A DNA stretch of 64,000 nucleotides from CAWJMD01 sp963845675 (GCA_963845675.1 CAWJSX010000001.1:1922001-1986000); one strand, 5' to 3'. Shown: positions 44,837-53,488, counted from the stretch's first letter. The notes: generated from the sequence alone by a model not told the origin. Numbers and translations are program-made.

Positions 44837-44892
44837 CGCCTTGCGCTGCGACGTCCCGCGACAAGCTCACTCTCGGAGCGAACCCGATCTGA

Positions 44893-46071
44893 AGGGGCCA
44901 GCTAGGGAAGAAGTTCGGAACCGTCTACCAGCGCCACACGAGCTCCTGTCCCCGCGGTCCCGATGGCAAGGTCTGCAAGCACCGATGTCGAGGCCCGTGG
45001 GCTTTCCACATCGAGGTGGGCAAGGACACCTCTGGTAAGCGACGGCAGATCACGCGCAGCAGCTTTCCGAGCAAGGTCGCTGCCAAGCATGCACTCCAGG
45101 AACAACTGGCGATCCTGATGGCGGACGTTTCCGCCACCGACCTCACGGTGAGCGAGTACCTGGAGACCTGGCTCATGGGCAAGAAGGCACTTCGGCCGAA
45201 GACAGTTGCCCTATGCCCCTACGCGATCAACTCGTAGATCGCGCCTCATCTCGGCGCTCATCGCCTGCAGGACCTTCGCCCCCATCACCTGGACCGCTTC
45301 TACGCCTCCATCGCCACCGGCAGGAGCGGAAGGCCGCTGAGTCCGACGACGATCCGACGTGTTCACTCCGTCTTGCGTTCGGCGCTCTCGAGCGCGGTTC
45401 GGCGGCGCCTCACTCCCTACAGCCCTGCCGAGCACGTCGAGCTGGCGCCCGACGATGTGCGGCGTCCCCACGCTTGGAACGCTGCCCACTGCAGGACCTT
45501 CCTCGAGGCGATCGAGGGTGATCACCTCGCACTGCTCTATCGGCTCCTTCTCGTGACCGGGATGCGTCGTGGCGAGGTACTTGGTCTACGCCGACGGGAC
45601 GTCGACCTTGAGCGTGGCTCGCTCGCGATCGTCCAGCAGGTGGTCGACATCGACGGGCAAGGCGCGGTCGGTCGTCCGAAGACCCGAAGGGGCTCACGGG
45701 TGGTGCCGGTTGATCCAACGACGCTCCGGCGACTCCGTGAGCATCTGCTGGTCTCCGGTCATCCCGACGACCCGCTGTTCACCTGTCCTGACGGGCGCCC
45801 CCTGCTGCCTCAGTACGTCACCAAGCACTTCCAGCTCCTGTCGAAGTGGGCTGGACTCCCCGTGATCCGGCTTCACGACCTGCGGCACACGAGCGCCAGC
45901 CTGGCGTTGGCGGCCGGAGTAGACCTGAAGGTGGTCTCGGACCGCTTGGGGCACTCGACGACCACCATCAGCGCCGACACCTAAACCCACGTCGATCGAG
46001 GCCTGGGACGCGAGGCCGCTGGCCAGATCGCACAGCTGGTCGACGCAGTTCCTAGCGAGCCGAGGGCCTGA
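44893..46071 (+). pseudogene. int: Tyrosine site-specific integrase with two in-frame stop codons
   Basis: One continuous frame encodes a phage/ICE-type integrase: an N-terminal zinc-ribbon-like arm-binding region (CPRGPDGKVCKHRC), a SAM-like core-binding domain (TVSEYLETWLMGKKALRPKT), then the catalytic domain with Arg I (VTGMRRGEVLGLRRRD), Lys (PKTRRGSRVVPV), HxxR (LHDLRHTSASLALAAG) and LGHSTTTISADT. A TAG at 45235-45237 interrupts AINS-IAPHLG, where Tyr is expected. A TAA at 45982-45984 replaces the catalytic Tyr of the DTYTHV motif. Sense continues after both to TGA 46069-46071. No start codon is visible at the 5' end. The gene points at the tRNA-derived repeat 110 bp downstream. Confidence 0.85.
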
Positions 46072-46181
46072 CGAGTGTGCGGGCGTGGACCCTGACGAGA
46101 CATCAGTCGCAGGCTCTGCGCTCGAAGGCGACGTCTCCGCAGGTCAGGGCGATCCCGACTGACCGTCCGTCAGGACTCGGA

Positions 46182-46228
46182 CGTGGAGCCGGCACCGGGA
46201 CTCGAACCCGGAACCCCCTGTTTACAAG
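46182..46228. repeat. attL-like 47-bp direct repeat (partial tRNA-Thr)
   Basis: Identical over 47 bp to 53184-53230, covering the tRNA-Thr 3' half from anticodon loop to CCA end. Here it is not part of a full tRNA: after the anticodon-loop bases the sequence diverges. Another shared motif (CGCAGGTCAGGGCG) lies to the left of both copies. This is the far attachment site of an island integrated in tRNA-Thr, or the junction between two tandem islands. Confidence 0.88.
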
Positions 46229-46287
46229 TCGGATGCCGTTCGGTCCGGCCCGTGCCACCGCTCACCACATGGGGCCCTGACCTGCGG

Positions 46288-46473
46288 CTACGTCCGGCGC
46301 GCTCGTCCGGCGTGGACACGGCCATGCCGCCATGTGCCAGCTAATGCGCTGCGATTCCTAGCGAGATGCCAGCGCCATCCTCGGGTGAGATCGCCGGGCA
46401 TGCCGAGCGCCGGCCACGGCGTCAGCAGCTCGAAGGACCGGCTCAGCCCCGCGAGCAGGAGCTGTTCAGCCAT
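46288..46473 (-). CDS. Truncated or chimeric small ORF after the first immunity-like gene
   Basis: 61 aa beginning MAE, like the 153-aa gene that follows the other immunity-like copy, and overlapping the upstream gene by 8 bp in the same way. The sequence then diverges completely (LLLAGLSRSFELLTPWP) and ends in a basic tail. It looks like the left-hand unit of the tandem duplication broke just after the shared start. Whether it is translated is unclear. Confidence 0.35.
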   Translation of the reverse strand: MAEQLLLAGLSRSFELLTPWPALGMPGDLTRGWRWHLARNRSALAGTWRHGRVHAGRARRT

Positions 46474-47002
46474 CGGCGGTTGCTGCCTTCTCGACGAAGT
46501 ACGCGACGCCGTGGTGCAACACCCCTGCCCGCAGCGGCTCGTCCCTGAGGAGTGAGGCGACGTGCTTGTACGCAATGGACCACGGTTCCACCATCGCCGT
46601 GCCCACCTCGAGGACGGTGGCGTGGTGACCGAAGGTGCGTGATCCTCCGGGTTGCTTGCAAACCAACCAGGTGGCCGTCGGAACCGCGTCCTGCAGCACC
46701 GCGGCGAGGTGGGCACCGACCTCGTCGACCAACCGCAACTGCTCGGCCGTGGCCCTTCCCGACGTCCTGCTCTCGTCCCACCACAACGGCGTGCCGGTCA
46801 GGCCGTCGGGGGTGGGGTCGACGATCTGCTCGGCGTACCACGGGTCCAGGTCCCGCAACGCCTCCACCGACAGGTCCACCGACGGGCTGCCGGTCACCTC
46901 GAGCCGGCGCGCGAACCGCGCCCGCAACTCGGGCAGCGAGGCGACGTACCGATCCAGGTACTCCTGCGCCGTCGTGTCATCCATGTACTCGTAACTGCGC
47001 AC
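46466..47002 (-). CDS. Putative immunity protein, copy 1
   Basis: 178 aa, GTG start at 47002, 5 nt after the preceding stop. Acidic, cytoplasmic, no signal. Segments: TAQEYLDRYVASLPELRARF, SVEALRDLDPWYAEQI, LRLVDEVGAHLAAVLQDAVP, TWLVCKQPGGSRTFGHHATV and EPWSIAYKHVASLL. It is about 90% identical to copy 2 (47462-47995), with differences concentrated around residues 76-87 (SRTSGRATAEQ here). I do not recognise a named family. Position right after a large exported nuclease-toxin-like gene, cytoplasmic character and duplication suggest an immunity role. Confidence 0.6.
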   Translation of the reverse strand: MRSYEYMDDTTAQEYLDRYVASLPELRARFARRLEVTGSPSVDLSVEALRDLDPWYAEQIVDPTPDGLTGTPLWWDESRTSGRATAEQLRLVDEVGAHLAAVLQDAVPTATWLVCKQPGGSRTFGHHATVLEVGTAMVEPWSIAYKHVASLLRDEPLRAGVLHHGVAYFVEKAATADG

Positions 47003-47007
47003 GGCCG

Positions 47008-47469
47008 TCAGGGCCTCAACCGGGTCGGCGCGTCGGGGTCGACGAGCTGCGGGCCGTCGACATCGGCGTCGAGGGCTGGGCTCAGCCCGAGGTTGCCGCG
47101 GATCGTCTGCTCCACGTAGGCCGAGGTCATCACGGTGCCGTCCTCGTCCGCCTCGTAGACGGTGGCGCCGACCCGGCCGGCCAGGTCAGAAAGGAACGCG
47201 AAGCCGGTCCGCAGGTCCTGCTCGGTCAGGTCCTGGCCGTAGTACATCTCCCCGGTCAGCACCCGCAGCCGGTCGTCACTGCCACGGACCAGATCGAACT
47301 GGAACACCAACGTGTCCAGCACCAGCTCACCACCGGCCTCTGACAGCTCCTCGACCTGCGGAACCGACCGCAGCGCCTCGACCAGCACCGCCTCATCCAG
47401 CACAGGCACCGCATCCAGCGGCGCGTACGGCCGAAACGGACCCGCCACGATCGTGTACTCCTCAGCCAT
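47008..47469 (-). CDS. Hypothetical protein between the two immunity-like copies
   Basis: 153 aa from ATG 47469, overlapping copy 2 by 8 bp. Acidic: YTIVAGPFRPYAPLDAVPVL, EELSEAGGELVLDTLVFQFD and GEMYYGQDLTEQDLRTGFAF. No signal peptide or membrane helix. No family recognised. It may be a second immunity-type protein or a partner of the 178-aa protein; the unit 178-aa gene plus this gene was duplicated together, and the left copy of this gene is broken. Confidence 0.6.
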   Translation of the reverse strand: MAEEYTIVAGPFRPYAPLDAVPVLDEAVLVEALRSVPQVEELSEAGGELVLDTLVFQFDLVRGSDDRLRVLTGEMYYGQDLTEQDLRTGFAFLSDLAGRVGATVYEADEDGTVMTSAYVEQTIRGNLGLSPALDADVDGPQLVDPDAPTRLRP

Positions 47470-47995
47470 CAGCGGTTGCTGCCTTCTCGACGAAGTACGC
47501 GACGCCGTGGTGCAACACCCCTGCCCGCAGCGGCTCGTCCCTGAGGAGTGAGGCGACGTGCTTGTACGCAATGGACCACGGTTCCACCATCGCCGTGCCC
47601 ACCTCGAGGACGGTGGCGTGGTGACCGAAGGTGCGTGATCCTCCGGGTTGCTTGCAAACCAACCAGGTGGCCATAGGAACCGCGTCCTGCAGCACCGCGG
47701 CGAGGTGGGCACCGACCTCGTCGACCAAACGCAATCGCTGGTCGCCCGGCTGCAACGCGTAGGAGTCGTCCCACCACAACGGCGTGCCGGTCAGGCCGTC
47801 CGGGGTGGGGTCGACGATCTGCTCGGCGTACCACGGGTCCAGGTCCCGCAACGCCTCCACCGACAGGTCCACCGACGGGCCGCGCGTGACCTCGAGCCGG
47901 CGCGCGAACCGCGCCCGCAGCTCGGGCAGCGAGGCGACGTACCGATCCAGGTACTCCTGCGCCGTCGTGTCATCCATGTACTCGTAGCTGCGCAT
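47462..47995 (-). CDS. Putative immunity protein, copy 2 (toxin-adjacent)
   Basis: 177 aa, ATG at 47995, 5 nt after the toxin stop, so co-translated with it. It is nearly the same as copy 1 except for the patch YALQPGDQRLR (about residues 77-87) and a few scattered changes such as RGPS for GSPS. A frame extension to 48112 overlaps the toxin and is not needed. As the first gene after the exported nuclease it is the best candidate for the cognate immunity protein. Function is inferred from position only. Confidence 0.6.
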   Translation of the reverse strand: MRSYEYMDDTTAQEYLDRYVASLPELRARFARRLEVTRGPSVDLSVEALRDLDPWYAEQIVDPTPDGLTGTPLWWDDSYALQPGDQRLRLVDEVGAHLAAVLQDAVPMATWLVCKQPGGSRTFGHHATVLEVGTAMVEPWSIAYKHVASLLRDEPLRAGVLHHGVAYFVEKAATADG

Positions 47996-48000
47996 AGCGG

Positions 48001-51000
48001 TCACGGTACCCAGATGGTGAACGTGAACACGGCCGGGTCGGCGGCGTTCATCGCATCGAGAAGGGCGGCGTCCGGGCCGATCCTGCCGTTCGTCCCAGCG
48101 AAGAAGTGCCACTGGACTCTGTCAACCCGAAGGATCTCGCCGTCTGCAGCCATTGCTAGGTCGTCACGAAGTTGTCGTGGGGCCCGGCCGCCGACCCTGC
48201 CGCTGGCGCTGCCGTGCTTGACCTCGAAGACGGTCCGTGAGCCCGGCACGTAGATGTCTGGGTAGCGGTGTGTGTTGTCGGGCGTGATGAAGCGTTGCTG
48301 GGTAGGTAGGGCGCCGGGCGTGAGCTTGCGCAGCTCTTCTTCGGCGGCCTTCTCCAAGCCGAAGTGTCCGGGGGAGGGGGCCTTCCGGATGGTGGTGGCT
48401 GATTCGAGGACGTTGTTGAGGTGGCGCAGGTTGGTACCGCGGCGTGCGATCTGGGCTAGCCAGGCGTCGTCGACACCGGCGTCTTTGAGCTTGCTGATTG
48501 CGTCGTGGCTGATCTGTTCGAGGATCTTGATCTTCGCGGCGTCCGGGATGTCCAGGCCCATCACCCAGGCCTGGACCTCGTCCAGGTTCTTCGAGGCCGA
48601 TGGTGTGGCTGCCGAGGTGGCCGACATGGCCATCTGGGCGCCACTGGATCTAGCGCCTGGGGCTCCGATCAGCTTCTGCAGGAAGCGGGTGCATTTGACC
48701 AGGACCGAGGCGCTGTCGCCGATCACCGGGACGAATGCGGCCAGGCTGAGGCCGGCGATCACGTAGTCGCCGTTCCAGACGCTGGCGATGGCGTCGCGGA
48801 TGTCGCCGACGACGATGAAGCCGGCGGCGATGCTGCCGGCGAGGTAGGGGATCGTGGTGCCGTCGCAGAAGCCGCCAACTCCGACGATCTCCCCGCACAG
48901 GGCGCCGCGGGCGAAGTCCGCGACGTACTCGACGGTGGTGACCTGGGTGTTGTAGACCAGCGGGTCCTGGCCGAGGTTCATAGCCTGCACCTCGGCGAGG
49001 TCCTCGGGCCCGTCGGTGTCGGTGTCACGGGCCAGCGGGTGGGTGCCGTGGACCTGGGTCTCGTCGAAGTCGCTCAGACCGTCGCGGTCGGAGTCGGCCA
49101 GGCGCGGGTAGGTTCCGTTCTCCTTCTCGTAGGTGTCGAGAAGACCGTCTCCGTCGGTGTCCGGCTGCGCCGGGTCGGAGATGACGTCGTACTTCTGGAT
49201 CGGCAGGGTGCTGGTCCACCCGCCCATCTCGGCGGCGGTGAACGGTCGGCCCAGCTCGTCGCCGTCGAACATCCCGTCGTCATCGGTGTCCGGGTCGTGC
49301 GGGTCGCTGGTATAGAGCCGGTCCCAGCCGGCATCGGGTGCTGCGCGGGTGGTTGCGGCCGTGACGCCGTGGATCTCGATCCAGTCCACGACTCCGTCGC
49401 CGTCGCTGTCCAGAGTCACATCGTCACCGGGTCCCGGCGCGGTCGGCGGGTCGACGTCTGGTAGCCACTGGGACAGGTCGATCAGCGCTGGGACGGTCGA
49501 GTAGGTGCCATCGGTGCGGGCGGCGACGTCCTGTAGCCACTGGCTGCCGCCGCCGACGTCGAGGACGTGCACGGGGGGCTCTGTGCGCTGCAGGAACGGC
49601 ACGTAACCTCCGCCGGTGGGGGCGGGTTCGGTCGGCTCGGGTGGCTTGACTGCCCCGTCGGTGACCAGCAGCACGGCTCGCTGCCGACACTCACCGGTGC
49701 TGCCGTCGGCGGGTTGCATGTCGGGGTCGTCGAAGATCGAGCTGCCCAGGGCGCGCTCGGCGAAGTCAGGCTGCTCGTCGGGTGTGGGGTCCCCGACTTC
49801 GAAGTCGTACGACGTGAGGTCCTGCACCCGCCGGACGGCGTTCGCGATCGAGGAGGTGGACTGTTCCTCGTCGGGATGGTCGGCCCGTTCGTACTCCGGA
49901 ACCCAGGCACCACCGACACCAAAGGATGTCCAGGAGTATCCGAAGACGCGGGAGACCGCCTCGTCGCCGGGACGCAGGGTTCCGAGCACGGCCTCCACGG
50001 CCTGCTTGGAACCCGGTTGCCCCGCCAGTGCGAGCTGGTCGGTTCCGTCGAAGACGACCTCGACGTCCAGCGGGACCCGGCCACCCGTGGCGGCCATGTC
50101 GCAGGCCCGGGCACGGTTACGCCACCCGTTCAGATCCACCACCGCGTAGCGGACGCCCACCTCGGGCAGCTCGATCGTGACGGTGTGCTCGGCGGTTGAG
50201 TAGCTCACGTCCTTGTCGACGAAACGCCAGGTCGCCGCGTCCTCGTCCCACACCGCCGCCGTCAGGTCCTGCAGCGAATCCGCTGGCAGGCCAGGCGTGA
50301 CGGCCAAGGTCACAGACTGCACGCTCGGTTCCCCGCCCGAGCTTGCGGCCACCATGCTGGGTTCGGCGATGCCCCGGCGGTTAGCGGCGGCTGCCTGCGC
50401 GGGTGGGTCGACCGTCGACGCGAGGTCCAGCGCGATCAGCACGCCGGCGGTGACCGCGTCCGGCAACTCGGCGGTTTCGATCGACTCAACCCGGGCGGCC
50501 CCGAGGTCGCCGGCCGGACCCTGGACCAGCGCGGTGGCCAGCCCGTCCGCGTCCTCCACTGCCACGATGACCTCGGCTTCGGAGTCCACGACCCCGTCGA
50601 CGTCGCTGTCGGCGACCAGGGGGTCTAGGTCGAGGTCGACCTCGGCGCCGTCGGCCAGCCCGTCCCCGTCGGTGTCGGGCTGCAGCGGATCAGTCCCCCG
50701 GGCCAGTTCCGGCCCGTCGGCCAGGGCGTCCTTGTCGCTGTCGCCCGCCAGCGGAATCGTCTGTGCGAGTTGTTCGTCGGTGTTGGTCAACCCGTCGCCG
50801 TCGGAGTCTTCCTCTGCGTCGGGGGTGCCGTCCAGGTCGGTGTCGCTGGCGGTCGGGGACAGCACGGTGCCCAGGTGGAGCACCTCGAAGGCGTCGCCGA
50901 GGCCATCACCGTCGGAGTCCATCAGGGTGGGGTCCGAACCCGCCTCGTGCTCGACGATGTCCGGCAGCAGGTCTCCGTCGGTGTCGACGGTCCCGGACAG

Positions 51001-52701
51001 CGGGGTCTGCTGCACCGCCTCCGAGGCCGGGCCGATCCCGGCTTCGTTGAGGGCCCGGACTGTGACCGTGTACTCGGTCCCGTTCTCCAGACCGCCAACC
51101 GTTGCCATGGCGGCGTCGTTCGGCACGGACAGCGTGTGACCCCCGGGCTCGACCTGGATCAGGTAGCCGGTGAGGTATCGACCGCCGTCAAACTCGGGCG
51201 TTGTCCAGACGAGGTCGATCGCGCCGTCGTCCGGACGAGTCGTCACGTCCGCTGGCGCGTCAGGAACTGTGAAGGGCGTGCCCGTCGTGTACGCCGCTGG
51301 GCCCAGCCCGACGTCTGTCCGTGCCTGCACCCGGAACCCGTAGTCGTCCCCCGCGACATGGTCGGACAGCGTCAACGACGTGGCGGTGGTGGTGAAGCTC
51401 TGCCAGCCACCCCCGGCGGACAGGTTCCTCCGGGAGACGGTGTAGTCCAGGATCTCGGACCCGCCGTCGTCGAGCGGCGGGCCCCAGGTCAGGGCCACCT
51501 CGAGCTTGTCAACCGCCGCATCGAAGTTCACCGGCGACTTGGGCGGCCCGGTAAGCACCTGCACCGGCGCGGAAACCCCCGCCTCGCCCGGGCCCGCGAA
51601 GTTGGTCGCCTGCACCGAGAACGTCTGCGTTCCCATCGGCAGGTCCGTGATCCACACCTGGCGGTAGCCGGATGGCACGCTCGCCGTCCGCCCCGACGGG
51701 CTGGCAGTGACTACGAACCCGGAGACTGGATAGCTCTCCCCCGGCGCAGAATTGGGGTATGTCCACTGCACCAGGGACTGTCCGTGGTCTGAGGTACCGG
51801 TCACACCCGTCGGCGCGGCCGGCGGTGCGACCACCCAGAGCGGACGAGGCTCGCTCCACTCGGACTGGAAGACACCGTTGGTGACCGCGGCCTGCCAAAA
51901 GTAGTCCCCGTTGCGCAGATCAGACGGCGGGGTCCACGAAAACACCCCGTCCTCGTCGAGGGACTGCGAAAACCCCTGAACGACAACCATGCCGCCACTG
52001 CCATTGACATTGGCGTCGATTCGGACGATGCCACGCCAGCCGTCGTAGGAGGCCTGAATCGGCTCCGCTCGAGCCGTGAAGGTCGCCCTGGGCGTCGGCT
52101 GCAGCACCCCGGACGCCGGCGACACGAGCACGGGTTTCGACGGCGCCACAACGACCTCGAAGGAGAACCAGCCCGACCACGCGCTTCGCGGGTCCACCCC
52201 GGCAGGCGCCTCCGGCCACACGGCCCTGACACGCACACGGTAGGAGCCGCCGTCCGCCAGCGCCCCGGCCGGAACAGTCCAGGACGCCTCCGAGAACGTG
52301 GGCTCCTCCTCGTACGGCCGGACCGCGACCACCGACTCAGCCGCCGCAGGCGCCTGCGACTGTGCCGCCCAAACCTCAAAGTCGAACGACAACGCCGGCC
52401 TCTGGTCAGCCGGCGCCCCCGGGCCGGCCTCCGGGTCCCAGTCAGCACCCTCATCGGCGACCCAGGCGTCGAACGTCGGAGTCACCTCCGGCACCGCGAA
52501 GCTCTCGCCGTGAGGCTGCCCCGAGTGCGGCGACGGGGTGTCCGGCGTCGGCACCTGCTCCATCGTCATCGGCGCCGGCTCGGGCTCGCTGGCGTCCACC
52601 GACTGTGCCGCGCCGACCACCATCGCCAACGCCAACGACAGAACCACCCACGCGCGAGCCCAGCCTCCCGCGGTGTCCGGACGCGCCAGAACTGCACTCA
52701 T
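48001..52701 (-). CDS. Giant exported multidomain protein with C-terminal nuclease-type toxin domain
   Basis: 1566 aa from ATG 52701 (GGGGGAG upstream). Domains in order: signal peptide (AWVVLSLALAMVVGAAQSVDA, residues about 15-35); a beta-rich region; three fibronectin-III-like units (about 284-547: LVQWTYPNS, EVALTWGPPLDDGG, IDLVWTTPEFDGG); thrombospondin type-3-like calcium repeats DSDGDGLGD and similar (about 567-707); a vWA-like domain (VVFDGTDQLALAG near 880, AVLLVTDG later); a second set of calcium repeats (about 1087-1230); a hydrophobic pretoxin-like stretch with FVPVIGDSASVL (about 1267-1354). The C-terminal domain has RYPDIYVPGS then FEVKHGS (about 1475-1492) and RQLRDDLAMAADG. The Asp...Glu-x-Lys pattern fits a restriction-endonuclease-fold (Tox-REase) toxin. 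Polymorphic-toxin function is inference. Confidence 0.8.
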   Translation of the reverse strand: MSAVLARPDTAGGWARAWVVLSLALAMVVGAAQSVDASEPEPAPMTMEQVPTPDTPSPHSGQPHGESFAVPEVTPTFDAWVADEGADWDPEAGPGAPADQRPALSFDFEVWAAQSQAPAAAESVVAVRPYEEEPTFSEASWTVPAGALADGGSYRVRVRAVWPEAPAGVDPRSAWSGWFSFEVVVAPSKPVLVSPASGVLQPTPRATFTARAEPIQASYDGWRGIVRIDANVNGSGGMVVVQGFSQSLDEDGVFSWTPPSDLRNGDYFWQAAVTNGVFQSEWSEPRPLWVVAPPAAPTGVTGTSDHGQSLVQWTYPNSAPGESYPVSGFVVTASPSGRTASVPSGYRQVWITDLPMGTQTFSVQATNFAGPGEAGVSAPVQVLTGPPKSPVNFDAAVDKLEVALTWGPPLDDGGSEILDYTVSRRNLSAGGGWQSFTTTATSLTLSDHVAGDDYGFRVQARTDVGLGPAAYTTGTPFTVPDAPADVTTRPDDGAIDLVWTTPEFDGGRYLTGYLIQVEPGGHTLSVPNDAAMATVGGLENGTEYTVTVRALNEAGIGPASEAVQQTPLSGTVDTDGDLLPDIVEHEAGSDPTLMDSDGDGLGDAFEVLHLGTVLSPTASDTDLDGTPDAEEDSDGDGLTNTDEQLAQTIPLAGDSDKDALADGPELARGTDPLQPDTDGDGLADGAEVDLDLDPLVADSDVDGVVDSEAEVIVAVEDADGLATALVQGPAGDLGAARVESIETAELPDAVTAGVLIALDLASTVDPPAQAAAANRRGIAEPSMVAASSGGEPSVQSVTLAVTPGLPADSLQDLTAAVWDEDAATWRFVDKDVSYSTAEHTVTIELPEVGVRYAVVDLNGWRNRARACDMAATGGRVPLDVEVVFDGTDQLALAGQPGSKQAVEAVLGTLRPGDEAVSRVFGYSWTSFGVGGAWVPEYERADHPDEEQSTSSIANAVRRVQDLTSYDFEVGDPTPDEQPDFAERALGSSIFDDPDMQPADGSTGECRQRAVLLVTDGAVKPPEPTEPAPTGGGYVPFLQRTEPPVHVLDVGGGSQWLQDVAARTDGTYSTVPALIDLSQWLPDVDPPTAPGPGDDVTLDSDGDGVVDWIEIHGVTAATTRAAPDAGWDRLYTSDPHDPDTDDDGMFDGDELGRPFTAAEMGGWTSTLPIQKYDVISDPAQPDTDGDGLLDTYEKENGTYPRLADSDRDGLSDFDETQVHGTHPLARDTDTDGPEDLAEVQAMNLGQDPLVYNTQVTTVEYVADFARGALCGEIVGVGGFCDGTTIPYLAGSIAAGFIVVGDIRDAIASVWNGDYVIAGLSLAAFVPVIGDSASVLVKCTRFLQKLIGAPGARSSGAQMAMSATSAATPSASKNLDEVQAWVMGLDIPDAAKIKILEQISHDAISKLKDAGVDDAWLAQIARRGTNLRHLNNVLESATTIRKAPSPGHFGLEKAAEEELRKLTPGALPTQQRFITPDNTHRYPDIYVPGSRTVFEVKHGSASGRVGGRAPRQLRDDLAMAADGEILRVDRVQWHFFAGTNGRIGPDAALLDAMNAADPAVFTFTIWVP

Positions 52702-53183
52702 CACACTGCTCCCCCGTGGTACCGACAAGCGACAGCACACACGGTGCAGGGCACACGTCGCCCGGTGCCGCGAATTCACCCTGATTCACCCGAGGGCCCC
52801 GATCCGCCCCAAACAGTGACTATCCGTCACTTGTCGTGGGAGGCCCACACCCACCCGGGGGCGGCGCCGGGGAGCTCCCTCAGGCAATGCACGGCGCGGC
52901 TGCGTCCGACGCCGGCGTCGCGCTTGGCGTCGGTGACGATCGCGCGCTGGCCTCCGACAACGGCACGCCAGTGAGGAACCTGTCACCGAAACAGGTGCGC
53001 TTTGCCCTCGTGGTGGTGGAGCAGGCCAGCGCGTGTCGCGCCGGGCCACATCGTCCAAGGCAATGCCCGAGATGTCCGGCCCGAGTCCTGACGAGTTGCC
53101 AGCGATTCGCCAGCGCGGCGACCTTGGAGACCCGATTCGCCGTCTGCGATACCAGACTCGTGAGGCATCCTCGCAGGTCAGGG
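52702..53183. other. Toxin upstream region and island right end
   Basis: About 480 bp with no supportable gene. It holds the toxin ribosome site next to 52701 and should hold its promoter; I see no strong TTGACA/TAnnnT pair. Near its right edge GCAGGTCAGGG (from about 53174) precedes the att repeat, as it does at 46140, suggesting that the ends of two related elements are present. Confidence 0.5.
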
Positions 53184-53230
53184 CGTGGAGCCGGCACCGG
53201 GACTCGAACCCGGAACCCCCTGTTTACAAG
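53184..53230. repeat. attR/attB-like 47-bp direct repeat within tRNA-Thr
   Basis: Identical to 46182-46228. It spans the anticodon loop, 3' anticodon strand, variable loop, T-arm, acceptor 3' strand, CCA and four flanking bases. Tyrosine integrases commonly use this part of a tRNA; integration keeps the tRNA intact on this side. Distance between the copies is 7002 bp. Confidence 0.88.
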
Positions 53231-53261
53231 ACAGGTGCGCTGCCAATTGCGCCATGCCGGC
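53186..53261 (-). tRNA. tRNA-Thr (anticodon UGU), CCA encoded
   Basis: The minus strand folds as a standard cloverleaf: acceptor GCCGGCA/TGCCGGC, D-stem GCGC/GCGC, anticodon stem CCTGT/ACAGG with loop CTTGTAA (anticodon TGT, reading ACA), T-arm CCGGG-TTCGAGT-CCCGG, discriminator T, then encoded CCA. It is the integration target of the adjacent island. Confidence 0.93.
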
Positions 53262-53287
53262 GATGCGGCACCCAGTCTAGAGCCGGG

Positions 53288-53488
53288 TCAGCGCCGCCCG
53301 GCGCGCAGCAGCGCCACCGTCGCGAGCGACATCACGGCGGCCCCGACGAACAGCGATCCCAGCAGGTCGGGCGCCGTCCTGGTGGCCGACTCCGGGTCGT
53401 CGAACCCGGTCAGCAGGACGACCCCGACCAGCGCGCAGACCAGCCCGATGACGGCCAGGGAGCGGTAGGTCAGTCTCCAGCGCCGCAT
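53288..53488 (-). CDS. Small two-helix membrane protein
   Basis: 66 aa: basic N-terminus RRWRLTYR, helix 1 (SLAVIGLVCALVGVVLL), a short DDPESATRTA loop, helix 2 (LLGSLFVGAAVMSLATVALL) and a basic tail. The ATG shares one base with the upstream stop (TGATG), so it is the last gene of a four-gene micro-operon. Function unknown. Confidence 0.65.
   Translation of the reverse strand: MRRWRLTYRSLAVIGLVCALVGVVLLTGFDDPESATRTAPDLLGSLFVGAAVMSLATVALLRAGRR

Larger units (their letters stand above)
46470..47998. repeat. Tandem duplication of the two-gene immunity-like unit
   Basis: The about 530-bp copies at 46470-47002 and 47466-47995 are nearly identical in direct orientation, offset by 996 bp at one end and 993 bp at the other. 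A variable segment of about 45 bp (46737-46782 versus 47733-47772) interrupts the identity. The 153-aa gene lies between them. Confidence 0.85.

Noticed and set aside
44893..46071. Stop-codon recoding (Tyr inserted at TAG and TAA) in the integrase
   Set aside because: Two different stop codons are involved, other genes in the window end with ordinary stops, and no suppressor-type tRNA is seen. Mutation or sequence error is simpler.
46182..46228. A second tRNA-Thr gene
   Set aside because: Only the 3' half is present; the 5' acceptor, D-arm and 5' anticodon strand are missing, so it is an attachment-site duplicate.
52836..53468. Plus-strand 210-codon ORF across the att site and tRNA-Thr
   Set aside because: It reads through the tRNA on the opposite strand and has no recognisable domain or start context.
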